A stretch of 64,000 nt of DNA, taken from contig NZ_BMJP01000004.1 of the NCBI RefSeq assembly GCF_014643515.1, positions 186,001 through 250,000 on the forward strand, read 5' to 3'. Below, one piece after another: positions 56,177-64,000 of this stretch. The first letter of the stretch is position 1. Each line of letters begins with the position of its first letter. Below the pieces are notes generated by a model, which saw only the letters and a list, made by a program, of their open reading frames with translations, searched no databases and was not told the origin of the DNA. Made by a program: the position numbers and the translations under genes. The DNA is from Sphingomonas prati (lineage in GTDB: Bacteria > Pseudomonadota > Alphaproteobacteria > Sphingomonadales > Sphingomonadaceae).

Positions 56177-56896
56177 CTAGCGCGGCTGCTTCTGCAGGTA
56201 CAGATAGCCGGGGTCGAACTCGGCCAACCGCGCCAGCCCCGCATTGTCGGTGATGATCACCTCGCCCCCGCGAAACTCCAGCAGCCCGCGGTCGCGCAGT
56301 TCGCGCAGCATCCGGTTGACATGCACCGGGGTCAGCCCGGTCGCATCCGCGATGTCGATCTGCGTCAGCGGCAGGGCATAGCGCTCCTCCGACGCCAGCC
56401 CGACGACCTCCAGCCGCGCGCGCAGTTCGCAGAACAGGTGCGCGATCCGCCCGACCGCGGACCGCCGCCCGATCGACAGGATCCACTGCCGGTGGATCGC
56501 CGCATCCAGCAACGTCGAAAACCACAGCATGCGGGTCAGATGCGGCCAGCGTTCGCTGATCGTGCGCAGCCGCTCGTGCGGGAATACCGCGATCCGCACC
56601 GGCGTCAGCGCGGCGAGATTATGCTCGAGATGCTTCAGCAGGAAACTGTGCAGGTCGGCGAAATCGCCCGGCACGTGCAGCGCCACGATCTGCCGCCGCC
56701 CGTCGCGCAGGTCCTTGTACCGGCACAGATAGCCTTCCAGCAGCAGGTGGCTGTTATGCTGTTCGGTCCGTTCGCGCACCACGATCTCGTGCGCGCGATA
56801 TTCGCGGACCTCGCCCACCGCTTCCACCAGCGCCCGCCGCTCGAAATCGGCCAGCGTATCGCGCCGTTCCAGCTTGCGGATCAACGTCTCGATCAA
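56177..56896 (-). CDS. Crp/Fnr-family transcription regulator
   Basis: 239 residues: cyclic-nucleotide-type sensor fold (HEIVVRERTEQHNSHLLLEGYLCRYKD, VPGDFADLHSFLL) and C-terminal winged helix (LTQIDIADATGLTPVHVNRMLRELRDRGLL). There is no Fnr-like Cys cluster, so the signal is unknown. It probably heads or precedes the DUF962-DUF427-DUF1810-PhnA run 50 bp downstream. Confidence 0.92.
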   Translation of the reverse strand: MIETLIRKLERRDTLADFERRALVEAVGEVREYRAHEIVVRERTEQHNSHLLLEGYLCRYKDLRDGRRQIVALHVPGDFADLHSFLLKHLEHNLAALTPVRIAVFPHERLRTISERWPHLTRMLWFSTLLDAAIHRQWILSIGRRSAVGRIAHLFCELRARLEVVGLASEERYALPLTQIDIADATGLTPVHVNRMLRELRDRGLLEFRGGEVIITDNAGLARLAEFDPGYLYLQKQPR

Positions 56897-56988
56897 TGCC
56901 CGCCCCCAGAACTACCCACGCCGCGACCGGCCCGGCGCCTTGGCGCCGCACCATTTCCGTTCCCCTATTGTCCTACATGTTAGCGGGG

Positions 56989-58455
56989 TCAAGCACCCGA
57001 CCGCAGATCGCCCGCCGCGGTGCGCACCGGCCCCGCCTCGCCGACCGCCATCAACCCGGCCAGCACGCTCCGGAACCGCGCGAGTTCGGCACCCGCCAGT
57101 TGCGACGTCGTGACGAAACTGACCGTCGCCGGGTTGATCGCCGCCCCGCCGCGATACACCTCGTAATGCAGATGCGGCCCGGTCGACAGGCCGGTCGATC
57201 CGACATAGCCGATCAGCTGCCCCTGCGCGACGCTCGCCCCGGCCGGCACCACGATCCGCGACATATGGCCGTATCCGGTGCCCAGGCCGCCGCCATGCTG
57301 GATCGACACATATTTGCCGTGCCCGCCGTGCCAGCCCGCGAACCGCACCACCCCGTCCGCCGCCGCCACGATCGGCGATCCGTACGGTGCCGCGAAATCC
57401 ATCCCCTTGTGCAGGCGGGAGAAACCCAGCACCGGGTGCCGCCGCCAGCCGAACCCGGACGAGATCCGCCCGATCACCGGCTGCCGCATCATGCCGCGCC
57501 GCTCACCCACGCCCGACGCAGCATACCATTGCCGCCGCCCGTCGATCGTCCATTCCAGCAACTGCACACGCCCGCGCGCCTGATCGAGACCCGCGTAGAG
57601 CAGCTTGCCCAGCTGCACCTCGCCTGTCGCCGCGCGCGTCCGCTCCACGATGATGTCGAACCGGTCGTTCGGATGCACGTCGCGCGAAATCGACAGCCGC
57701 GATCCCAGCGCACGCAGATACGCCTCGACCGCCTTGGCCGGCGCACCCGCCGCACGTGCCGCGAGATACAGCCCGGACCCGACCCGCCCGCGGATGCGCA
57801 GCGGCGTCGCGTCGATCGCGATCGGCGTCCGCACCAGCCACAACCGCCCGTCCACCCGCGTCACGCCCAGCTTCAAGTCGATCCGCGCGCGGAACGCCAG
57901 CGCCTCCAGCGGTCGCGCCTGTCCACGGTCGGCGCGCTCGCCCAGCGTCACGTCCAGTCGCGTGCCAGGCGCGATCTCGGCCAGCGGCACCGCCTGTGCC
58001 ACCATCGCCGCGACCGCTTCCGCCTCGCCCGCCGCCACGCCCGATCGTTCCAGCACGCGCACAAACCCGTCGCCGCGCCCAAGCGTCGCGGTCAGGTCGA
58101 TCGACGGCCGCTCCGGCGTGTCGAGCAACGGCCGCACCGCCGCCGTCGCCGCCAGCCGCCGCCCGGTATCCGCGCCCAGCGCCAGCGGCGCGACGCCGAG
58201 CGCGCGCGCCTCCCGCCACTGCGCCGCGCTCATCGCCGCGGGCGCGGCCGGCGTCAGGACGGGCAGGTCCGGCCAGAAAGCGATCGCCGACGCGCACAAT
58301 GCCGTGCACGTCGCCAGCCCGCGCCACCATTCGCGACTGCCGATCCGCGCGCCGAGATCGACGACCAGTTCCAGCCGCGCGACCTTCTCCTCGACACGCC
58401 GTCCGAACTCGGCGGCCCGTGGCGGCACAGCACCGCGCGGACGAAGCACCGCCAT
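56989..58455 (-). CDS. M23 family peptidoglycan metallopeptidase
   Basis: 488-residue cell-wall endopeptidase. A basic N-terminus and a membrane-anchor segment (LATCTALCASAIAFWP) precede periplasmic LysM/OapA-like regions and a C-terminal M23 (LytM) domain. Zinc ligands are HKGMD (His and Asp) and HLHYE, with a GHM motif between. The start MAVLRPRGA at 58455 follows a GGGGGC stretch; upstream frame begins with an unsupported TTG. Divergent from the helicase gene. Confidence 0.92.
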   Translation of the reverse strand: MAVLRPRGAVPPRAAEFGRRVEEKVARLELVVDLGARIGSREWWRGLATCTALCASAIAFWPDLPVLTPAAPAAMSAAQWREARALGVAPLALGADTGRRLAATAAVRPLLDTPERPSIDLTATLGRGDGFVRVLERSGVAAGEAEAVAAMVAQAVPLAEIAPGTRLDVTLGERADRGQARPLEALAFRARIDLKLGVTRVDGRLWLVRTPIAIDATPLRIRGRVGSGLYLAARAAGAPAKAVEAYLRALGSRLSISRDVHPNDRFDIIVERTRAATGEVQLGKLLYAGLDQARGRVQLLEWTIDGRRQWYAASGVGERRGMMRQPVIGRISSGFGWRRHPVLGFSRLHKGMDFAAPYGSPIVAAADGVVRFAGWHGGHGKYVSIQHGGGLGTGYGHMSRIVVPAGASVAQGQLIGYVGSTGLSTGPHLHYEVYRGGAAINPATVSFVTTSQLAGAELARFRSVLAGLMAVGEAGPVRTAAGDLRSGA

Positions 58456-58690
58456 GCCGCCCCCGCTTCCCTGCTCGCTGTCGCTCGTCCGATACAAAAA
58501 TAGGTTTCCCGTGGCTCGACGCCCGTCTCTGGACCCGCACGGTTAAAGTCAATTTAACGGGCCCGCGCCACCGCCCCGTGCGCGACGGATCGGGGCGAAT
58601 CCGACACAGGATGTGGACGCGCGCCGGCCCGCCCCGACATCGCGATCAGAACCGCTTGCGTTTCGTCGCCCCCGCCCCGACATTCGGATC

Positions 58691-61225
58691 ATGGTGTCGT
58701 CGGACAGTAAGCTTCTCGCCGTCCTGGGGCCGACCAACACCGGCAAGACGCATCTCGCGATCGAACGGATGTGTGCCCATTCCAGCGGCATGATCGGCTT
58801 CCCGCTCCGCCTGCTGGCGCGCGAGGTCTATGACCGCGTCGTGCGGATCAAGGGCGAACGCTCGGTGGCGCTCATCACCGGCGAAGAGAAGATCCTGCCG
58901 CCCGAGGCGCGCTGGTTCCTGACCACCGCCGAATCGATGCCGCTCGACCGCGATTTCGCCTTCGTCGGGCTGGACGAGGCGCAGCTCGGCGCAGATCCGA
59001 ACCGCGGCCATGTCTTCACCGACCGTCTACTGCGCGCACGCGGGCGCGAGGAAACGATGATCCTCGGCTCCGACGCGCTCCGCCCGATGCTGAAGGCGCT
59101 GACCCCCGACGCCGACATCATATCCCGCCCGCGCTTCTCGACCCTGTCGTTCGCCGGCTCGACCAAGCTCTCGCGCCTGCCGCCGCGCTCCGCCATCGTC
59201 GCCTTCTCGGCGGAGGAGGTCTACGCCGTCGCCGAAATGCTGCGCCGGTTCCGCGGCGGTGCCGCCGTCGTGATGGGCGCGCTCAGCCCCCGCACTCGCA
59301 ATGCGCAGGTCGCGATGTTCCAGGCGGGCGAGGTCGACTATCTCGTCGCCACCGACGCGATCGGCATGGGCCTCAACATGGACGTCACCCATGTCGCCTT
59401 CGCCTCGCTCCGCAAATATGACGGCAAGCGCCAGCGCCGGCTGACCGTCGCCGAAATGGCGCAGATCGCCGGCCGCGCGGGCCGCCACCAGCGCGACGGC
59501 ACGTTCGGCACGCTCAGCATGGAGGGGTCGCGCGGCGCGGCGTTCGAGGAGGAGGAGGTCCACGCGATCGAGGAGCATCGCTTTCCCCCGCTCGAACAGC
59601 TCTACTGGCGCGACGGGCAACCCGGCACGGACTCGATCGACACGCTGATCGCCGACCTGGAGCGCAAGCCCGACCACCGCGTGCTGCGCAGCGCACCCGA
59701 GGCGATCGACCTCGCCGTCCTGAAACGCCTGGCGGAGGAACCGTGGGTCCGCGACCGCACGCGCGGCGACCGGATGGTCCGGCGGCTCTGGTCCGCCTGT
59801 GGCCTCCCCGATTTCCGCAAGACCGGCGTCGATCCGCACAGCCGGCTCGTCGGCCGCGTCTACCGCCATCTGACCGAGGGCGAGGGCTATCTCCCCGCGC
59901 CGTGGTTCGCGGAGGAACTGGCGCGGCTCGACAACGTCCAGGGCGATGTCGAAACGATCGCGGACCGTATCGCCGGCGTCCGCACCTGGGCCTATATCGC
60001 GCACCGCCCCGACTGGCTGGCCGACCCCGCGAAATGGGCGGAACGCACGCGCGAGCTTGAGGAACGGCTGTCCGACGCGCTCCACCAGCGGCTGACACAG
60101 CGGTTCGTCGACCGCCGCACCGCCGTGCTGATGCGCGATCTTGGCGCACGCGGGATCGACGCGCTGCCCGTCGCGATCGACGATGCCGGCATCGTGTCGG
60201 TCGCGGACGAACCGATCGGCCGGCTGGAAGGGTTCCGCTTCCACGTCGATCCCGATGCGAAGCTCCTCGACAAGAAACGCCTGCTCGCCGCCGCCGAACG
60301 CCGGCTGGGCGACACGCTCGGCGGCCGCGCCCGGCTGCTCGCCGCCGATCCGGACGACCAGTTCACGCTCGCCACCGATCCCGGCCGCCCGGTCGCGATC
60401 TTCTGGCGCGGCGATGTCGTCGCGCGGCTCGAACGCGGGCGCACCGTCCTGTCACCGCGGATCGTGCTCCACCGCGCGCTCGATCTGCTCCGCACGCCAG
60501 ACCGCATCCTGGTCGAGGATCGGCTGATCGCCTGGCTGATGACCACGGTCGACCGCGTCCTGCGCCCGCTGTCCGCGATCGCCACCGCCGCTACCGATCC
60601 CGCCCGCCCCGCGCAGCTCCGCGCGCTGCTCGCGCCGCTGGTCGACGCCGGCGGCACGATCGAACGCGCCGCGATCGCGCCCACCGTGGCGGCACTCGAC
60701 CGCGACGGCCGCCGCGCCGCTCAGGCGCTGGGCGTCCGGATCGGCACGATGGACGTGTTCCACACCGGCCTGCTCAAACCCGAACCGATGCGCTGGCGGT
60801 TGGCACTCGCCGCGATCCGCAGCGGGGAGACGATGCCCGGCTGCCCGCCCGCCGGCTCCGTCACCGTGACGCTGCCGGAGGCGGAGCCCGACCGCACCGC
60901 CTATCACCGCGCCGGCTACCGCCCGCTTGGGCACCAGATGCTACGCGTCGACATGATCGAACGGCTCGCCCGCATCGCGCATGACGGCCGTCCGGACGCG
61001 AAGGGTGGCCGCGCCGCGTTCGTCCCCGATCCCGCGCTCGCCACCTCGCTCGGCCTCGCGCCCGACGGGTTCGACCGGCTGATGCACATCCTGGGCTTCC
61101 GCGCCGCGGCCGAAGGTTGGGCCTGGCGCGGCCGTCGCGCCGACACCGCGCCCGCACCCGCCGCACCCCCGCGCCCCGGCAACATGTTCGGCGCGCTCGC
61201 GGCGTTGAAGGCCACGAATGGCTGA
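58691..61225 (+). CDS. SUV3-like superfamily 2 RNA/DNA helicase
   Basis: 844-residue helicase of the SUV3/MgpS-like group. Walker A is LGPTNTGKTHLAIERM, the DEAH-box variant is GLDEAQLG, motif VI region QIAGRAGRHQRDG. A long C-terminal region (about 400 residues) is characteristic of the alphaproteobacterial form. Probably involved in RNA metabolism. Start MVSSDSKLLAVLGPTN at ATG 58691; a GTG 26 codons earlier is in-frame but lacks family resemblance. Confidence 0.9.
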   Translation: MVSSDSKLLAVLGPTNTGKTHLAIERMCAHSSGMIGFPLRLLAREVYDRVVRIKGERSVALITGEEKILPPEARWFLTTAESMPLDRDFAFVGLDEAQLGADPNRGHVFTDRLLRARGREETMILGSDALRPMLKALTPDADIISRPRFSTLSFAGSTKLSRLPPRSAIVAFSAEEVYAVAEMLRRFRGGAAVVMGALSPRTRNAQVAMFQAGEVDYLVATDAIGMGLNMDVTHVAFASLRKYDGKRQRRLTVAEMAQIAGRAGRHQRDGTFGTLSMEGSRGAAFEEEEVHAIEEHRFPPLEQLYWRDGQPGTDSIDTLIADLERKPDHRVLRSAPEAIDLAVLKRLAEEPWVRDRTRGDRMVRRLWSACGLPDFRKTGVDPHSRLVGRVYRHLTEGEGYLPAPWFAEELARLDNVQGDVETIADRIAGVRTWAYIAHRPDWLADPAKWAERTRELEERLSDALHQRLTQRFVDRRTAVLMRDLGARGIDALPVAIDDAGIVSVADEPIGRLEGFRFHVDPDAKLLDKKRLLAAAERRLGDTLGGRARLLAADPDDQFTLATDPGRPVAIFWRGDVVARLERGRTVLSPRIVLHRALDLLRTPDRILVEDRLIAWLMTTVDRVLRPLSAIATAATDPARPAQLRALLAPLVDAGGTIERAAIAPTVAALDRDGRRAAQALGVRIGTMDVFHTGLLKPEPMRWRLALAAIRSGETMPGCPPAGSVTVTLPEAEPDRTAYHRAGYRPLGHQMLRVDMIERLARIAHDGRPDAKGGRAAFVPDPALATSLGLAPDGFDRLMHILGFRAAAEGWAWRGRRADTAPAPAAPPRPGNMFGALAALKATNG

Positions 61226-61230
61226 GCCCC

Positions 61231-61617
61231 ATGCCTGACGGCGGCCTGCGCCTCGACAAATATCTCTGCTATGTCCGCATGGCGAAGACCCGCTCGCTCG
61301 CCGCCGATCTCGCGGCGGAGGGGCATCTCCGCATCGACGGCCGCACCGTCGCCCGCGCGCACGCCCCCGTGCGGATCGGCAACGTGCTCAGCTTCGCACT
61401 CCACGGCCGCGTCCGCATCCTGCGGGTCGAGGCGATCCCCGTCCGGCGCGGTTCCCCGACGGAGGCGCGGGCCTGCTACACCGATCTGTCGCCGCCGCCG
61501 GTGGTCGCCGCGGGCAACCCCACCCCCGAAATCGCGCCCGTCGATGCACCGGAAACTGTGCCGGACATTATGTCTCCATATGCCAGCTTGCCCACCGCAA
61601 AGCCCGCCATCGGTTGA
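61231..61617 (+). CDS. S4-domain RNA-binding protein (Hsp15-like)
   Basis: 128 residues. The S4 motif [34 protein letters not shown] is clear at the N-terminus, as in heat-shock protein 15, which rescues stalled 50S subunits. The C-terminal 40 residues are Pro/Ala-rich and variable. Start 5 bp after the helicase stop. Confidence 0.92.
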   Translation: MPDGGLRLDKYLCYVRMAKTRSLAADLAAEGHLRIDGRTVARAHAPVRIGNVLSFALHGRVRILRVEAIPVRRGSPTEARACYTDLSPPPVVAAGNPTPEIAPVDAPETVPDIMSPYASLPTAKPAIG

Positions 61618-61670
61618 CGCGCCTGTCCGCGCCTCATAGCAGGGCGCGATCGACCAACCGGGAATCGCCA

Positions 61671-62009
61671 ATGACTTACGTCGTCACCGACGCGTGCATC
61701 CGCTGCAAGTACATGGACTGCGTCGAGGTGTGTCCCGTCGACTGCTTCTACGAAGGCGAGAACATGCTCGTCATCAACCCGTCCGAATGCATCGACTGCG
61801 GCGTGTGCGAACCCGAATGCCCGGCCGAGGCGATCCTGCCCGATACCGAGAACGGCCTCGAAAAATGGCTCGAACTCAACACGACCATGTCGGCGAACTG
61901 GCCCAACATCACGCGCAAGCGCGACGCGCCGGCCGATGCGGATTCGTTCAAGGACGTGCCGGACAAGTACGACACGCTGTTCTCGGCCAACCCGGGTCAG
62001 GGCGACTGA
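61671..62009 (+). CDS. fdxA: 7Fe ferredoxin FdxA
   Basis: 112-residue bacterial ferredoxin with a [3Fe-4S] and [4Fe-4S] cluster. The cysteine pattern [17 protein letters not shown] then [12 protein letters not shown] is canonical. The C-terminal extension ([12 protein letters not shown]) is typical of alphaproteobacterial FdxA. Start [10 protein letters not shown]; upstream in-frame residues are spurious. Confidence 0.97.
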   Translation: MTYVVTDACIRCKYMDCVEVCPVDCFYEGENMLVINPSECIDCGVCEPECPAEAILPDTENGLEKWLELNTTMSANWPNITRKRDAPADADSFKDVPDKYDTLFSANPGQGD

Positions 62010-62218
62010 TCGGACTGCACGTGCGCCCGGCCAGCCGATAAACGGCAGGGTCGCTGGCTTTTCGCCGGAATTTCGGCTATGTGCCTGCTCGACCGGCGGA
62101 TGTTCCTCGTCCGCCGACTGAGGAAACAGTTAGACGTGCCTGCTGCCGCGCCCGCGCGTCCCGTCCGGGATGAATCGCTGCCGCGTCGGTTCGGGCGTCG
62201 GCATGGAAAGGCTTCTAC

Positions 62219-62737
62219 ATGGCTGCAAAGGCGCTGAGCTTCGACGTCGGCGATTACGTCGTATACCCCAAGCACGGGGTCGGTCGCGTGATCGAACTGC
62301 AAAGCCAGGAGATCGCCGGCACGAAGCTCGAACTCTACGTCCTGCGGTTCGAAAAAGAGCGCATGACGCTCCGCGTGCCCACCAACAAGGCCGAAAGCGT
62401 CGGCATGCGCAAGCTGTCGTCCAACGTCACGATGGACGAGGCACTCGCCACTTTGAAGGGCAAGCCCAAGGTCAAGCGCACCATGTGGTCGCGCCGTGCG
62501 CAGGAATATGAAGCCAAGATCAACTCGGGCGACCTCGTGTCGATCGCCGAAGTGGTCCGCGATCTATTCCGCGCCGACGATCAGCCGGAACAGAGCTATT
62601 CCGAGCGCCAGATCTTCGAAGCCGCGACCAGCCGCCTCGCCCGCGAACTCGCCGCGATGGAACAGGTCGACGAACCCAAGGCATCGGAAAAGATCCTCGA
62701 CATCCTCCGCGCCGCCGCCGCGATCCACAACAAGTAA
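62219..62737 (+). CDS. carD: CarD-family transcriptional regulator
   Basis: 172-residue CarD/CdnL-type RNA-polymerase-binding protein. The Tudor-like N-terminus is FDVGDYVVYPKHGVGRVIELQSQ and RFEKERMTLRVPTNKAES; the C-terminal helical half includes NSGDLVSIAEVVRDLF. It stabilises the open complex at many promoters, including rRNA. Located after fdxA, as usual in sphingomonads. A perfect terminator follows. Confidence 0.96.
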   Translation: MAAKALSFDVGDYVVYPKHGVGRVIELQSQEIAGTKLELYVLRFEKERMTLRVPTNKAESVGMRKLSSNVTMDEALATLKGKPKVKRTMWSRRAQEYEAKINSGDLVSIAEVVRDLFRADDQPEQSYSERQIFEAATSRLARELAAMEQVDEPKASEKILDILRAAAAIHNK

Positions 62738-62756
62738 GGCTCCGGCCCAAAGCGAC

Positions 62757-62790
62757 AAAACGCCCGCGCAGTCCCCTGCGCGGGCGTTTT
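62757..62790 (+). terminator. Perfect rho-independent terminator after carD
   Basis: AAAACGCCCGCGCAG and CTGCGCGGGCGTTTT are exact complements around TCCC, giving a 15-bp stem ending in a T run; readable in both directions. Confidence 0.95.
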
Positions 62791-62937
62791 GACATCTACC
62801 ATGCGTCGACAGACCAGCGATGGCGTTCGACCTCGTCCGTTGCACGCGTTCGGTTCACTCATTATCGCCCGATTGCGTTCGCCCGCCGCTTCGTGCGAGC
62901 CAACGTCCGGGATGCACGGCGCGCCGGAGGTTGTAGC

Positions 62938-63516
62938 GTGAGCGAAGACAGTTCCGCCGGCTGGGAGGCGGTCGCCACCCGGTTCGCCAGGATCCGCTCG
63001 AATGTCGGGACTGACGTCATCGCTGCTTGGTCGGATCATGTGCGGCCGGCGGGCACCATCGTGGACATTGGTTGCGGAACCGGCGAACCGATCGCCAGAA
63101 CACTCGTCGATAAAGGCTTCGACGTTTACGGGATCGATCCCGCGCCGACACTGCTGGCCGCGTTTCGTCGCAATTTTCTTAACGCAACCGTCGCGTGCGA
63201 ACCTGCGGAAGCCAGTCGCTTCTTCAATCGCCGCTTCGATGGCGCGGTCGCGATCGGCCTGATCTTCCTGTTGCCCGAAGACGCCCAGCGCGCACTGATC
63301 GACCGTGTCGGTGGCGCACTGGAACCCGGCGGCCATTTCCTCTTCAGCGCCCCGCGCCAGGTCTGCTGCTGGACTGACTCGCTGACCGGACGACCATCGT
63401 CATCTCTGGGTGAGACGCGCTACCGCGAATATCTGACCAACGCGCGGCTTCGGTTCGTCGACACCTATGTCGACGAAGGGTCGAACACCTATTTCCACGC
63501 CGCATCCGAAGCGTGA
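62938..63516 (+). CDS. Class I SAM-dependent methyltransferase
   Basis: 192 residues. The S-adenosylmethionine-binding motif is IVDIGCGTGEPIART, followed by the acidic loop YGIDPAPTLL and the post-II region DGAVAIGLIFLLP. It resembles small trans-aconitate or ubiquinone-type methyltransferases; substrate unknown. GTG 62938 is chosen because a GGAGG lies eight bases upstream; the alternative GTG at 62893 has no ribosome-binding site. Confidence 0.88.
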   Translation: MSEDSSAGWEAVATRFARIRSNVGTDVIAAWSDHVRPAGTIVDIGCGTGEPIARTLVDKGFDVYGIDPAPTLLAAFRRNFLNATVACEPAEASRFFNRRFDGAVAIGLIFLLPEDAQRALIDRVGGALEPGGHFLFSAPRQVCCWTDSLTGRPSSSLGETRYREYLTNARLRFVDTYVDEGSNTYFHAASEA

Positions 63517-63624
63517 TGGCCTCATTCATCGAAACCCCGGGGGCCACCTGCAGCGACAACAATCCCTTGCCCAACCTCCCTGTGGGTGTATTATCACAAC
63601 ACAACACCTCATGGAGTTCCTGCC

Positions 63625-64000
63625 ATGCGTCGCCTCGCTGCCCTGCTCCTTGTCCCCGTTCTGCTCGTTGCATCGCCATCCAGCGCGGCTGATGCCCTCG
63701 TCACGCGGCGTTTCCCGGCAAGCGGGTTCGCGCAGGTCGAGCTGCGCGGGTCGGACAATGTCGTGATCCGCGTCGGCCCGGCCTTTTCGGTCGTCGCGAC
63801 GGGCCCGGCCGTTTCGCTGAAGACGCTGACGGCCGAGGTCCGCGGTGACACCCTCCGGCTCGACCATCGCGGCAACAGCTGGACCTGGCACAAGACCCCG
63901 CCCACCACGATAACCGTCACGATGCCCGCGCTGGCCGGCGTGTCGCTGTCCGGATCGGGCAACATGGCGGTCGGCCCGTTCCGCGCACCCCGCTTCTCCG
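63625..64000 (+). CDS. GIN-domain (DUF2807) exported protein, 3' end outside window
   Basis: The first 125 residues of an exported protein with a signal peptide (MRRLAALLLVPVLLVASPSSAA). The following residues (GFAQVELRGSDNVVIRVGPAFSVVATGP and TVTMPALAGVSLSGSGNM) begin the beta-solenoid head GIN domain, seen in putative auto-transporter adhesins. The remainder lies outside the window. Confidence 0.85.
   Translation, partial: MRRLAALLLVPVLLVASPSSAADALVTRRFPASGFAQVELRGSDNVVIRVGPAFSVVATGPAVSLKTLTAEVRGDTLRLDHRGNSWTWHKTPPTTITVTMPALAGVSLSGSGNMAVGPFRAPRFS

Noticed and set aside
56896-58503. 535-codon plus-strand frame over the M23 peptidase
   Set aside because: Arg/Pro/His-rich shadow of the peptidase gene.

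Overview
The window is about 64 kb of high-GC chromosomal DNA, almost certainly from a sphingomonad (Sphingomonas or a close relative, Alphaproteobacteria). The indications are four large TonB-dependent receptors, a receptor/SapC/cupin-like/tryptophan-halogenase operon typical of sphingomonads, Caulobacter and Xanthomonas, the SUV3-like helicase/S4/ferredoxin/CarD block, an alphaproteobacterial general-stress (EcfG) promoter motif and many TTG/GTG starts. Genes are dense and the bulk of the window looks like stable chromosome. I see no phage, integrase, transposase or CRISPR array. Both window ends cut a gene.

The most interesting region is 1-9.5 kb. It encodes a permease and a TonB-dependent receptor, then a tightly overlapping operon: aldo/keto reductase, SsuD-like flavin monooxygenase, NADPH:FMN reductase, GH31 sulfoquinovosidase and YeiH-type sulfite/sulfate exporter. 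The glycosidase carries the K-E-R-W-Y sulfoquinovose-binding residues plus both catalytic aspartates. Together this reads as an oxidative desulfurization (sulfo-SMO) pathway: outer-membrane uptake, permease, release of sulfoquinovose from glycosides, oxidative removal of sulfite, reduction of 6-oxo-glucose to glucose, and export of the sulfur anion. The ABC importer of the described Agrobacterium system is replaced here by a TonB receptor and an MFS permease. A beta-helix polysaccharide-acting protein and a secreted esterase follow (9.6-12.6 kb).

12.6-16.7 kb: a PiuC-like dioxygenase, a small Gly/Glu-rich exported protein, and a Fur-family repressor-katG operon behind a perfect 12-bp inverted repeat. 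16.9-23.5 kb: TonB receptor, SapC, cupin-like protein and flavin-dependent halogenase. 23.7-26.5 kb: a calcium-binding RTX-type secreted protein with five C-terminal repeats. 26.7-29.0 kb: tRNA-Phe, yacG, a compact RNase E/G, maf and infA (TTG start). 29.1-34.9 kb: an MmeI-like single-chain restriction-modification enzyme and uvrB.

35-47.6 kb is a mosaic of small conserved genes: a DUF3175 gene with an EcfG-type promoter, an unannotated 18-codon ORF with a 14-nt perfect anti-Shine-Dalgarno complement, YjbQ, siroheme synthase plus a ClpP-like protein, a TonB receptor with a glycine-rich insertion, DUF427, a spermidine-synthase-like protein, YnfA, a royal-jelly-type protein, a TSUP permease and manC. 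47.8-51 kb is an ArsR-LLM oxidoreductase-sulfite-oxidase-like-Old Yellow Enzyme module. 51-58.5 kb holds an ACE-like peptidase, an XRE pair, DUF72, PhnA/DUF1810/DUF427/DUF962 genes, a Crp/Fnr regulator and an M23 peptidase. 58.7-64 kb is the helicase/S4/fdxA/carD block, a methyltransferase and the start of a GIN-domain protein. Long palindromic repeats of at least two sequence families sit at five convergent gene junctions between 37 and 54.7 kb.
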